A stretch of DNA of 64,000 bases from positions 15,581,664-15,645,663 of the forward strand of contig OZ022257.1 of the NCBI GenBank assembly GCA_963978905.1, written 5' to 3'. The stretch is from Trichostrongylus colubriformis (Eukaryota; Nematoda; Chromadorea; Rhabditida; Trichostrongylidae). This document shows, piece by piece, positions 22,585 through 33,012 of the stretch. A program made the position numbers and the translations under genes. Within the stretch, counting starts at the first letter, position 1. Each line of letters starts with the position of its first letter. Below the pieces are notes generated by a model. The model did not search any database and had not been told where the DNA came from. It saw only the letters and a list, made by a program, of their open reading frames with translations.

Positions 22585-23262
22585 ACTTGGCTGAGACGCA
22601 CCCCGCAGGGACTGACAGCGGAAGTAGGGGCACACCAAGGCTCACCTCTAGGACCGTCCAAGTCCGTTTCTCTTCTTGCCCACACTGGATGGCATGATGA
22701 AAGTACTCATGGAGGGACCACTGAGAACCATTCTCTACGTTGAAGATATACTGATAGCGGAGACCAGAGAAGAACCTCAGGCGAAGGTTTAGAGATGGCA
22801 GGCGAGGCTGGCAGAGAACGGCTCACGAGTAAACGTAAAGAAGACTAAATTCCTAAGCTCCGAGGACCGTTCGAGATTCATCGTGGACGACCAGGAAAAA
22901 GCATAGGGGTTCAGGACTTCCGATACATGAGAAGTGATTAAGAGGATGGTCAGGCCGTGAAAGCTCGAATAAAAACGGCATGGCTGAAATGGAGAGAGAG
23001 TCCACAGGAAGCCTCTGCGATCAACGGTACTCCAGGATTCTGAAAAGCTAGGTATACCGATCGGTGATAAGACCCGCAATGCTCTATGGCAGAGGGGCTG
23101 GCCCTTAACAAAGGATCTAGAGATGCAGCCGCATTCCGCAGAAATGAGGACACTGAGGAAATGAGCATGTGGCTGGACGCGGCTCGACAGGATCAGGAAC
23201 AAAGACGTCAGGACAGTCATGCAGACTGCTCCGCTAGCTGTAGTTGAGGGTGCAGCGGCTAA

Positions 23263-23701
23263 GGCCGCGGTCATACTTTGCGCAGCTGCGTTAGTTGACG
23301 CCGGTGCCGGCGTCAACTCACGCAGACACTTGCGTGAGTTGACACCGGTACCGGCGTCAAACTCACGCAACCATTTGCCAGCCGCAGACGACGGCGTCAG
23401 TAGATAATGCGCAGCGTTTGCAAAATTCTTGACCCAGTCACACTACAGTATGATAATTGTGGCCGATTCGAATCTTGGCGCTGTGCCAATACACGAATCG
23501 GCCACGATCACCATACTGTAGTGTGATTGGGTCAAGGATTTCGCAAACTCTGCGGATTATCTATTGACGCCGTCGTCTGCGGCTGGCAAATGGTTGCGTG
23601 AGTTTGACGCCGGTGCCGGCGTCAACTCACGCAGGCACCTGCGTGAATTGACGCCGGCACCGGCGTCAACTAAAGCAGCTGCGCAAAGTATGACCGCGGC
23701 C
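23263..23701. mobile_element. 439-bp palindromic MITE, TAA duplication (PIF/Harbinger-like)
   Basis: The element starts GGCCGCGGTCATACTTTGCG and ends with its complement. It is flanked by TAA at 23260-23262 and 23702-23704. It is a near-perfect palindrome centred near 23480, with internal blocks of CGCCGGTGCCGGCG and GAATCGGCCAC. Removing it and one TAA restores the LINE frame (codons for AAKTYGHVLRR), which proves a precise insertion. A 3-bp TAA duplication fits the PIF/Harbinger group; no transposase is encoded. Confidence 0.9.
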
Positions 23702-23956
23702 TAAGACGTATGGGCACGTGCTGAGAAGGTCGACAGGCCTCATAATTAAGAAGGCTGTAGGGATCGAAGTACCCAGCAAGCGATCGCGAAGAGTCTCAAA
23801 GAAAATGTGGAGGGACGTCATCAAAACCGACCTCACGGAAGTAAGTGTCACGGCAGAAGATGCCTTGGATGGAAGAAATTGGCGACAACTGACAAGAACA
23901 TCGGACCCCGCAACAGCGCAGGACTGACGCCAAGGAGGAGAAGAAGAAGATGACAT

Positions 23957-24239
23957 GAATCCGCAGTTAATAGCATGCAGTTGATTTACAGGCAGTATCA
24001 ACCATACAGCTTGCACCTCTTGCACGTACTGTAATCGTTTTTGGTGTTGCCGCATTGGTTTGTGAAGAGCTCTCATCCTCATTTCTGCTATTTCATTCAA
24101 ATAGGGTCGGCCGTTTTTACGTTTGTGTTTGTTAATTGGAATTTTGGAACGTTGAATTTCATCGCATTCGCGGCTAGACGTCACTCATCGCGTCAGTCTT
24201 ATTGTGACAGTGTCAGCGCTGATTCCTTCATTTTCGATT
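23957..24239 (-). other. Unassigned minus-strand coding-like fragment
   Basis: A minus-strand frame (24184 to about 23950) reads through a basic stretch including HKRKNGRPYLNEIAEMRMR. It has no family I recognise and runs into the LINE tail. It may be a fragment of another decayed element, interrupted later by the LTR retrotransposon at 24245. Confidence 0.3.
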
Positions 24240-24244
24240 GGAGC

Positions 24245-24629
24245 TGTTGTGGACTCACAACCTTTCCATAGAAATATAATAATCTGTCCATGACAAATAC
24301 ATTTGATTGATAACGGTGAGCACCTTTGATTATGCAATAAAGGATAAGTATCACTCAAAATGTATCCATAGGCATGAACTAAGCATATCCTAAGTAGGTA
24401 TCCTGGAGTGCTATGAAGTAGTTCCCCTTAGGCGCGGCACTCCCTTTCATGCCTACTAGCAATTATCCCCACAAGCCAACTAGTGGCGAACTTAGATATT
24501 ATGTAGTGGGTCCGCCCACATTATTCTGTATAAATACCCAATGAAATATATTATTAATGTTCTTGTACGTAACGTCGTAATAAACCTTTGTTACACGTGC
24601 GTATAGTTATCCATTGGTCACCTAACAAA
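24245..24629 (+). repeat. 5' LTR of BEL/Pao element
   Basis: The LTR starts TGTTGTGGACTC. A TATAAAT-like box (TGTATAAATACCC, near 24530) lies about 95 bases before the 3' end and AATAAA (in GTAATAAACC, near 24582) follows, consistent with promoter and poly(A) signals. The end is set by the GGAGC target duplication at the 3' side; a TG...CA end two bases earlier is also possible. Confidence 0.9.
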
Positions 24630-24650
24630 TTGGTGCATCGGCCGTTGGAA
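24630..24650 (+). other. Probable tRNA primer-binding site
   Basis: TTGGTGCATCGGCCG follows the 5' LTR directly, the position where BEL/Pao elements carry a sequence starting TGG that pairs with the 3' end of a tRNA. Which tRNA is used cannot be decided here. Confidence 0.55.
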
Positions 24651-24666
24651 TAACACAAGTGCCCTG

Positions 24667-25140
24667 CTTTTCTCCGCGAGTCCTCTCACGAGGAACCAGA
24701 AAAGTCAGCCAGTCACTCTTTTGCGCTAGCTCTCTTCTGAGAGACAAAAGAGTTACTCAGTTCTTCTTCGCGAGTCCTCCCCAGAGGAACCAGAAGAACA
24801 AAAAACCAACTCCTTCTCTGCGCGTTCTCTTCGGAGAAACCAGAAGGATCACTCACACTTTCCAACCAACTGGAAACCAAAAGTTCTTCTCTGTGCGTCC
24901 TCGACTGAGGAACCAGAAGAACAAAACCAAGCTTTCTCAGCGAGTTCTCTCCGGAGAACCCAGGAAGCCAACAAATTTCCTTTCTTGCGAGTTCTCTCAG
25001 GAGAAACCAAAAGGAAATTTGAGTTCTTTCAACCTCACAAGAAAGAACTAATAACAAGACCTTCTTTGACAGCCTCCATTGAGGAACCAGAAGGCAACTC
25101 TCAATTTCTTGCGCGAGTCCTCAACCGAGGAACCCAAGAA
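24667..25140 (+). ncRNA. Array of nine covarying two-tier RNA hairpins in the retroelement leader
   Basis: Units start at 24667, 24715, 24760, 24811, 24883, 24931, 24973, 25060 and 25106. Each has an outer stem of 6-11 bp, an asymmetric internal loop (usually GCGAG-like on the 5' side and ACC on the 3' side), an inner stem of 4-6 bp and an apical loop of exactly 4 nt. Outer stems differ but stay complementary: CTTTTCT/AGAAAAG, ACTCTTTTG/CAAAAGAGT, GTTCTTCT/AGAAGAAC, TCCTTCT/AGAAGGA, AAATTTCCTTT/AAAGGAAATTT. Inner stems alternate TCCTC/GAGGA, TTCTC/GAGAA and CTCTC/GAGAG. A plain 9-bp hairpin sits at 25022-25049 and a degenerate unit near 24855-24882. Function is unknown; packaging, dimerisation or translation control are inferences from its leader position. 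Confidence 0.9.
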
Positions 25141-25274
25141 CTACACCAGAAAGACCCGCGTGGCAGGAACAATTCTATTGCGGAACCAGCGAAGCTTCAT
25201 AAAGCCGTTGTTACCCTTTGAATTGTGAAAAAAAAAATCCATTTGACACTCAGAATCAATTGCCAAACCTACAA

Positions 25275-28268
25275 ATGGCTGAAATTCAAGTGTTTAAAAC
25301 AAGGATTACCAACGCTTGCGTTTTAATCAAGGCTAGTGAGCAACAAATCGCTAACTTGGACCAAGCATTCACATTTTCTCAACAAATTGAGGAGTGTAGG
25401 GCTTACATTGCAGAAAAAACGGCTCAGCTGAATAATCTCACGAGGACTATCAGCTCTGCAAAGCAGTTTCATAATTCCTGTGTTAAGGGAGCCATCGAAA
25501 CTATCAATGGACGAACTGAGCACAAGGAACGAGAGAAGCTCATGATGGATTTAAACAGACACCTGGAATCAGAGTCAAACAGCCTGGAGATCAAAGTTAT
25601 ACAATGGCTGAACCAAATCGACTTCAGGAAGGAGGAGCTACTACAACAAACTTCTCTGCTGAATTCATCTACACCCTCTCACAGCCAAGCTGTCGCAAGT
25701 ACTAACAGCAGTTGTCAGGAGTGGTCGAGCGGCGCCATAACACCACAAGAGCGCAACATTCGGGTCAGACGCCCACTACTGGAAGTACCCACATTCTCTG
25801 GGAACCACAGGGAATTCAACACATTCTGGTCCGTATTTGAGTCGCTAATCCACAATGATGCCGACTTGAGCGACCAGGAGAAATTCTTATTCCTGAAGCA
25901 AGCCCTAAAAGGAAAAGCGGCCGCTTCGATTAGTAGCATACCAGTAATGGGAGAAAAATACGTCGTAGCCATCAACATACTGAAGAAGCACTACGACCGA
26001 ACCGCAAGTATAGCGGATATACTGATAAATGAAATCGAGCGTCTTCCACGAGCTCAAGAAAATCCAAGGAGCTGCCGTGAAACTCTCGATGCAATTTCTT
26101 GCATCATACACCTGGAGCAAACCGGTGTACCCATGAATGTCGACCGAATGTGGAGACGACTGATACTTTCTAAATTCACAGAATCGATCTGTGTCACAGT
26201 GCTAAGGAAAGAAAATGAAGTCGGAAACCCATTTGAAGTCAACGAAATTATTGAGCATATCGATGAAATGATCACCCTGCAAGAGACTACGGAACTCACA
26301 ACCAGAACACTCTTCGGCTCTCAACAGAGCAACCATAGCAGTCACCGAGGACAGCAGGAAAGGTCATTTACCAATCGACCAAATTTCAATCTAAGGGCCA
26401 AGCCAACATGCCTTTGTGGTGGTACACACCCACCACAGCATTGCAACAGATTCAGCTCGCCGGTAGAGCGCCGAGCCGAAGCAAGACGACAAGGAGTTTG
26501 CTGGAGGTGCTTCAACAAAGGGCATAATTCCAAAATGTGTCCTACGGTTGGCAAGTGTCCAAAATGCAACGAAGACCACCACTCTTCCCTTTGTACTGGT
26601 ACTGGCAACAGACAACCAACAGCAAATCCATCGATTCAAAGGAATGGCCTATCTTCAATGACGCATCCTCAACCGCCATCAAGAAGCACCATCCCAATGG
26701 AGAACAACCGCTTCAAATCGATTGCAAGAGAAAATCATCAAGCAAGAGGGATCAGTCGTGTTCAAACGTTATCAAACACGACTCCTCAGGGAAGTATAAT
26801 AGCCGAACCAACCCAACCGGCTCTTCATCAACATGTGCTACAAATAGCATCAGCACAGATCTTCAGCGAGTCAGATATGGATTATCAGCCGATTACACTT
26901 CTCCTGGACTCAGGAGCTCAATGAAGCTTTATCAAGTCATCACTGAGAGCTTCACTAAAGCTACCAACGGTCCAATCTACATCGTTCACCACTGTAGGAA
27001 TGGGAGAATTATGCGAGTCCTTCAAATCTGACGAAGTTCGTATCACACTGAAAAGCTGCCACAGCTCAAAAAAGCTTCAACGTGTTCCAGTTTTCACCAA
27101 AGAAAAACTGACAACAGCTACAAAAACTGCCGTACTGTCTGAGGAAGACAAGAAGTTCATCAGAGGAAAGAAGATCGCGATTGCATAGCAGAATCTCTTG
27201 CCCGTGAACGCATTGCCCGATCTCCTCATTGGACAAGATCTACTGCACCAAATACTCGACCACAGCTCTGCAGTTATTAGATTGCCATCCGGACTGATCC
27301 TCACGTCCACCATATTTGGGTACACGATATCCGGGACCAGTGGCAGACCTGAACCGAAAGAGCGTTCGGATTCACAGTGCAGCTCACTCATCGTAGCCAC
27401 ACCTCTTTCATCATCTAACTATGACTATAAAACGGTCATCGAAAATCTGTCAAATCAAAATCAGCCAATTCTGGAGTCACTTGGAAGAAACACAGACAGT
27501 GGCACAGACGAAGCGTCCGTCATCAAATTCACAGAGGACTACAGAATAGCCATCACTACCAAAGAAGAGAATATTACTGGAGTTCCATCCACTGAAGATA
27601 TCAAAGTAATCGAGGACAACCTCAACGTTGCCATCAATGAAAACATCTGCCTCCAGCCTACGGATGATGCTAAGTGCAACCACAAAACCACCAATATAAA
27701 AACCAAGATGAACTCTCTGGACAACAAGCTAATCATGAGCATTCAAGATTACAGCATCACCGCCTCACCTGCGCAAGACTACTGCAACAGCATCTCAGGA
27801 GATGGTGCAGCGTTATCATGCTATTCCCGGGGACAAGTTTCCGCGGAAACGGAAGATGACCGGCCGATATTTCCGATTGAATGCAAGTCGTCTACTCTAC
27901 AAACAACAACAAAAATCTACGAAACAGCACCCAAATACGCTGATATTTGTCAAACAACATGTGACAAGGAGGGCTACAATGTAATTCCGGAGCTCAGAGC
28001 ATTCCACACACATTGGAATGCCTCATCTGACGTGCATATGACAACTGAAGGTGCGATTTTGGAACACTTCCTGAACTTCGCTGTCGAACACTGGAGAATT
28101 TCCAACGGTTCCGTAGAGGCTACTGCCATAATTGCAATAGTACTGTTAGTTCTGAAAATCTTATCGCGAATCCTATACTATCAGTTGAAAACGCAAACAG
28201 TTCTTCCTCTTTACCTATGTGCTTATAGCATTAGTTCGCTTGATTTTTGTTATCTGATGATTACTTGA
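25275..28268 (+). pseudogene. BEL/Pao gag-protease frame with two stops, fused to an env-like tail
   Basis: I choose the ATG at 25275 (MAEIQVF). One frame runs to 28268 with stops only at 26922-26924 (TGA) and 27186-27188 (TAG). In order: a coiled N-terminal region; a BEL gag domain (about 25780-26300) with VPTFSGNHREFNTFWSVFES; two zinc knuckles at about 26500-26600 (CWRCFNKGHNSKMC, then CPKCNEDHHSSLC); the aspartic protease motif LLLDSGAQ directly before the first stop; and protease-like sequence with LPDLLIGQDLL and FGYTISG to about 27340. No reverse transcriptase, RNase H or integrase follows. After about 500 bases without recognisable motif there is a Cys-containing segment and a hydrophobic helix (about 28116-28180) resembling an envelope membrane anchor. 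Confidence 0.85.
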
Positions 28269-28362
28269 TACTTACTTTGCTCATGCATCTCTACTGTGAT
28301 TTTATTTGATATAAGTGAACATAAATTGTACTGAGCTACCGCTCATTTCGCCCCCGCCCCAG

Positions 28363-28747
28363 TGTTGTGGACTCACAACCTTTCCATAGAAATATAATAA
28401 TCTGTCCATGACAAATACATTTGATTGATAACGGTGAGCACCTTTGATTATGCAATGAAGGATAAGTATCACTCAAAATGTATCCATAGGCATGAACTAA
28501 GCATATCCTAAGTAGGTATCCTGGAGTGCTATGAAGTAGTTCCCCTTAGGCGCGGCACTCCCTTTCATGCCTACTAGCAATTATCCCCACAAGCCAACTA
28601 GTGGCGAACTTAGATATTATGTAGTGGGTCCGCCCACATTATTCTGTATAAATACCCAATGAAATATATTATTAATGTTCTTGTACGTAACGTCGTAATA
28701 AACCTTTGTTACACGTGCGTATAGTTATCCATTGGTCACCTACCAAA
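28363..28747 (+). repeat. 3' LTR of BEL/Pao element
   Basis: Identical to the 5' LTR except G for A in GCAATGAAGG and C for A in CCTACC. The bases just upstream (CGCCCCCGCCCCAG) are pyrimidine-rich where a polypurine tract is expected, which is odd. Confidence 0.93.
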
Positions 28748-28752
28748 GGAGC

Positions 28753-29397
28753 GAGCCCTAGTAAATCTCAAGAATACTCAGGAGAAGGGTCGCATGCGGC
28801 CCGTAGAAGGGACGGTCGACTCTATCTGCTAAGAGATGCTAGGCTAAGGGATACGGGAGATAGAAAGCGAAGGATGGATGGTGGAGTTGAAATCAGGAAG
28901 CGATGAATGGATTGTTGAGTGACATTCAGTTTTGCGTTTGTATAAGATGCATATAAAAAATAGTTAAATAAACAAATAAATGGATTAATCTTCACATGGA
29001 GCTTGTAACACTCGAAACCCTGCTCCAATATGCTTTCTTTTTTTGGGATACATGATTTGAGCAATCCTCCTTTACCTTTTCCGGTCAGGAAAACTATCGA
29101 TCGTATGTGGGACTTACATGATGGATTGCAGAAACTTGTGCAGACAAAGATCACTGCTGCTTGACGCTGCTCATTTATAATACGCCGGTTACTGGCGCCC
29201 ACTACTGCGCGCAATATACAATTGGCATCGGTAGCTGGAATAACTGTTTTCTGTGGGCTTCAGTGGATGTCCGTTACCACTGAAACAAAACATCACTGCT
29301 CATCATCCTTAGCAAGTGGCTTAGTGGAACTCCCATCTTAAGAACATTGCCGACACTTTGAAAAGGTTCATTACCTATACCTGGCTTTTAATTGGCG
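28753..29397. other. No gene recognised
   Basis: A 130-codon minus-strand open frame (28822-29214) has no motif I can recognise. The flank 28753 onward joins to the sequence before 24240 at the empty site. Confidence 0.4.
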
Positions 29398-29820
29398 AAC
29401 AAACCGATAATTACGATCGATGTCGGTCTATAGCTCCTGGTTCTATGAAGTTTTCACCTGTGCAGCATTACTCACACCTATGAGTGGTACGACTCCCAAA
29501 TCCGGCCGTTATTTACTCAAAAACCGAGAGATTTCGGTGGATACAGATCGATTGCGAATGGTTCCATAGATTTTCCACCTTTGTGGCACAGCTGACTCGT
29601 CGGAGTAATTCATCACCCATTTTAGGTCTCCTACACAAAAACCGATAACATCGATTGATATTAATCGGTAGTTCATGGTTCCATATGATTTTTATTTCTG
29701 TAGTATTACTCACCCCCGTAGAAGTGGTACATTGATCAATGACGGCCCGGTACACAAAAACGATAATTCCGATCGATATCGATCCCTACTCAAAATCTAT
29801 GGATTTTGCTCTTGTGTCCA
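29398..29820 (+). repeat. Four diverged tandem units of about 118 bp
   Basis: Units begin at about 29398, 29518, 29635 and 29753. Each starts with ACAAAAACCGATAA-like sequence followed by an ATCGAT-containing stretch, GGTTCCATAGATTTT-like sequence and ATTACTCAC. The first three are full units and the fourth is truncated. Spacing is 117-120 bp. Confidence 0.8.
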
Positions 29821-32339
29821 GTTGGTGTAGTTCAGTGGTTGTTCCCACCCAAGTATGACAGAATTTTTCCAGCCTAACACTATCTCACATCGGATTGCGT
29901 TATTTTCAATTCTAGCTCCGCCCAACTCGAAGCGGGCCCATTGCTTGTTCTCCACCACTTGCTTCTCACTTTTATTCACCCTTTTTCCGCTCCTAGGCTT
30001 TCGGAATCATATCACGATTTTTGTCTGAGCTCAGCCCACAGCGCAAATGCTCAGCTCACCGTTGAAATTCTTTTTTCTTAGCGCGATGACTACTACGGGC
30101 CACGCCTACTTTTTTCTGTCTCTAAATTACCACTATAGAAATGCAGTTTTTACAACGAGAACAATTCACTTGATCAGCTTCACCTACTATAGAAGGGATT
30201 CCGCTCATTCAAAATGGGACCATAATAGCTTGGGCGAAGGTCACTTCGACCGAGTTTTTCCTGATTTCTAGGCTGCTTTGGAACCGTGTTATGAATGCAC
30301 CGCCCATCTGGGGTGCGCGGCACCCGGGCCTCTTTCCTGTCTCCTATGGCCACGCGGCACATAAAATGATTTCCGCATCACTGAACCAGTAAACAATACC
30401 AAAATAGCAGTAAGCTTCTTTGGAATGCCGGAATTCTGCTCCACAGATTTCCTTTTCTTCTATCACCGAACGACGAGTGTTTATATTTTGGCAGCGCAAT
30501 GAAAAACAACGGTCTGCCCTCGGTGAACGGTCAAAGTTGAAGTCCATGCAGTGGTTCATGTTATGTGTAGAAGTGAAGTATCAGGGGTGTATAGGAAATG
30601 GAGCCGTTGACCGTGAAATCGTAGTGAACAGCTGTGCGAACACCTAAAAACCTTTAAGGCCTGAGCCAAACAATTTCTATTGGCCGACAAGGAGATAAGC
30701 AATTCACAGGTCGTCACCAAGCTCCAATCCGTTTGTAGGTGGAGTTCAAGATGAAAGCGATCACATAGTTGCAGAGTACGGGAGAAACGGTGTACACAGA
30801 AGATAACAGGGGGAAGTTCAAACATTTTTTGCTCTCCGAAGGTTTTATTGAAATTCGTCCCTTTGCGATTTCACTTGACTTCTCGACTTGCTGCAATTAT
30901 TTTGAGTTACTTCCCTAACCTCCTCTCATTTGGCCAGAAGAAATCATGCACAGGAATTATGCGACCCTATAATACTCGAAAATCCAAATTATATCCTCCC
31001 ATAACTATGACGAAAATTAACGGAAGTTGCATTCTTGTTTTGTTTCAAATATTTAAAAACTGATAGCTTATTGGAAGTTTCGCCGTAGAATTGCTGTTGA
31101 CGACGGGAAATGCAAAAAAATGGAACATGTTGATTTCGGAAGACTACCTCATACTTGTTCTATAGGTTTTGACATTTTACGCATTCCTCCTGTAACAAGT
31201 CAATTTACACATATGAAAGCTCCTTTCCAAATCCGGATGCGTTGCGTTTGCTAAGCATCTTGGAGGAACCTTCGAGGGGTCATTTTGCATACCCAGACGA
31301 GCATCTTACCTAAGCTTTAGTGGAGAAAAGAAGGGGTTCCTTTTCCCTTTCAGGCTTTGGCAAAAATGCTGTCCATAGTGGATAGCGCGTTCCTAAGAAT
31401 TATTTCTTTTCGGGATTCAGTTCATCTTTCTGCAGTGCCCATGGCCTCCGTTATAATTAGCAGGTAATCCATCCAACTCAAGCAAATAAACAATCCATTT
31501 TTTTGCATTACGTATGCTTTCAACTTGCAATGGTTCAAAAAAGCTAACAGAGGATTCCATCTGAATTTTTTCTTTTGGCGCTTCCAGGTGTACCATCAAG
31601 GAGGAAACGTTCTCTGCGTTGCCGAACGTGGGGAAGAAATTGTGTTCTCCTTTCATAGCCCGTCACCCCTACCCTTTTCACCCAGCGTTCTGAGAATTCT
31701 GATGCTGAATTCGTCTTATTGACAATAACACCGATAGTGACTAAAAGACCATCGGTGCAATAGTTTTAGAATTGTTGTCACCTTTCAGTGCTGAGGCTCA
31801 CTTCGTAGATCGACGACCACCATGATATGGCTCCACGTAAAGAAAATCTAAAAGTGGACGGTTCTGTATCCTTGTATGACCCTCAAGTATTCTTCTTAGC
31901 GCACGCATGACGCTCGGCCTCACTTGCTTCATGCGCATCTTCATGTACCGTGAATTGAGGTTTCTCTCTTGAAAGCTTAGGTTACTTAAAGACACAGTTC
32001 ACGATAATATGAGTATATTGTTTCAGCAGGGGGTGGATAGCCCCTTCCACAACGGCAAAGCGTGTGCCATCATGGCGGCGCGAGGGTGGGTGCTTAAAGG
32101 AACCGGAAGGGGGTCCGAAACAAGAGAAACATACAAAGAAATGAGCATTTCGTAACGAACGCAGAAGGTTAGAAGCGATAATCGGTGAAAAAACCCGAAC
32201 TCAAAAGTGCATCGCTGCGGTGTGTATTCGCGCCTCATTCGCATCATCGCACTGGCGTTCCGAGTTGTCCGCTGTAGGAGACGGCCGCGGGCCAACTTTA
32301 GTTGTAGCACCTGACTCAAAGCGCAGTGGAGTGGCCATT
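29821..32339. other. Mostly unassigned; weak exon candidates at 31.35-31.66 kb
   Basis: A plus-strand stretch 31353-31460 lies between CCCTTTCAG and GTAATC and is open (starts ALAKMLSIVDSAF). Overlapping it, a minus-strand frame from 31656 to 31417 is also open (contains KKWIVYLLELDGLPANYN). At most one can be real and I recognise neither. The rest shows no genes. Confidence 0.3.
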
Positions 32340-32545
32340 CCCAACTACATTAACATTCATGTAAGTACATCTAGAAACAATATAAGAAAGAACAAAGGAG
32401 AAGGTAAAAGGAATGAACAACTTTATAATGGAAACATCTTCTCTTGGCACCATGCCAAGGCGTCAAATTGGCGAATTTGTGCAATGGCGGTCACTTGAAC
32501 TCGTCCACCCTACGTCTGTTCTACCGTAAGCCAAAATTACTCCCT
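32340..32545 (+). repeat. Dispersed repeat, copy 1
   Basis: Shares about 190 bases with the complement of 55318-55510, including AGAAACAATATAAGA, GGCACCATGCCAAG and TACGTCTGTT in the same order. No element ends or coding motif recognised. Confidence 0.7.
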
Positions 32546-33012
32546 TACGGTGTCTTTAACGCGTGAAGAACATGTAAATAAGATGGCGGTCACCGCCTCA
32601 AGATGGGCCACACCCATCTTCGATTCGACTCGTGGGTAAGCAGTGGCTTCAATCTGTATGAGAGGCATGATATCGAGTGCGATAAGAAATGATAGGAAAA
32701 ACTTCCACTGTAAGAACAACCTTATTGGATGCTATTCACGTCAGAACTTGCGCAATTGCTTGCTTTTAAGCTGCATACTCGTCAAAACCATCGAAACCAA
32801 GGGTCAGAAACACTTCATTTTCAAGGTTATTGAAAGGTTTCCGCGTTTTTTCTACACCCTTGTTTTCTTCAGCTCTTCCAAAGCCTTTATAGAGAGGGAC
32901 GAGGCACGGAAATTATTACGAACTGTTTCTTTAATGTATTAGATGGTGGTGTACATATGTCTTGCAACATGTGCGCTTTTTTCGAAACGTTGTTACTTGA
33001 AACCCTCACATA

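Larger units (their letters stand above)
20780..23956 (+). pseudogene. RTE-type LINE, decayed (endonuclease and reverse transcriptase)
   Basis: Frames shift repeatedly, but the order of an RTE ORF is clear. The apurinic-type endonuclease begins near 20935 with LLCLQETRR and continues through MYALQAGCPTHEKDEF and VAGDLNGHVGRDRRG (about 21200-21340) to EVDHALIRR-like sequence. A basic linker follows at 21873-22080. Reverse transcriptase pieces are the YRG motif, REPVTISQEQFGF (about 22320), KAFDRLP (22440) and VGAHQGSPL (about 22630). The C-terminal end is MWRDVIKTDLTEVSVTAEDA (about 23800-23860). A GAAGAAGAAG tail at about 23940 marks the 3' end. It carries many stops, an inverted duplication (22494-22584) and a palindromic insertion (23263-23701). 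Confidence 0.9.
24245..28747 (+). mobile_element. Young, deleted BEL/Pao LTR retrotransposon
   Basis: Two 385-bp LTRs (24245-24629 and 28363-28747) differ at only two positions that I can find, so insertion was recent. The 5-bp target duplication is GGAGC (24240-24244, 28748-28752). The interior is only 3.7 kb. It has a primer-binding region, an unusual hairpin-array leader, a gag with zinc knuckles, a BEL-type aspartic protease region with two in-frame stops, and a C-terminal segment with a hydrophobic anchor. Reverse transcriptase, RNase H and integrase are missing. It must have moved using proteins from a full-length relative. Confidence 0.93.

Noticed and set aside
22789..23370. 193-codon minus-strand open frame
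   Set aside because: Antisense of the RTE reverse transcriptase and the palindromic insertion; no protein-like motif.
24659..25057. Long open frames on both strands (130 codons plus, 114 codons minus) across the BEL leader
   Set aside because: Both frames follow from the repetitive hairpin units; the peptides are low-complexity and the pairing pattern explains the sequence better than coding does.
24667..25140. CRISPR-like repeat array
   Set aside because: Spacing is irregular, the repeats are hairpins with changing stems and no spacers, and the setting is a eukaryotic retrotransposon.
26922..27188. Programmed readthrough of the TGA and TAG in the BEL frame
   Set aside because: The first stop falls within the protease active-site region, where a gag-pol boundary would not be expected, and polymerase is deleted anyway; simple mutation is more likely.
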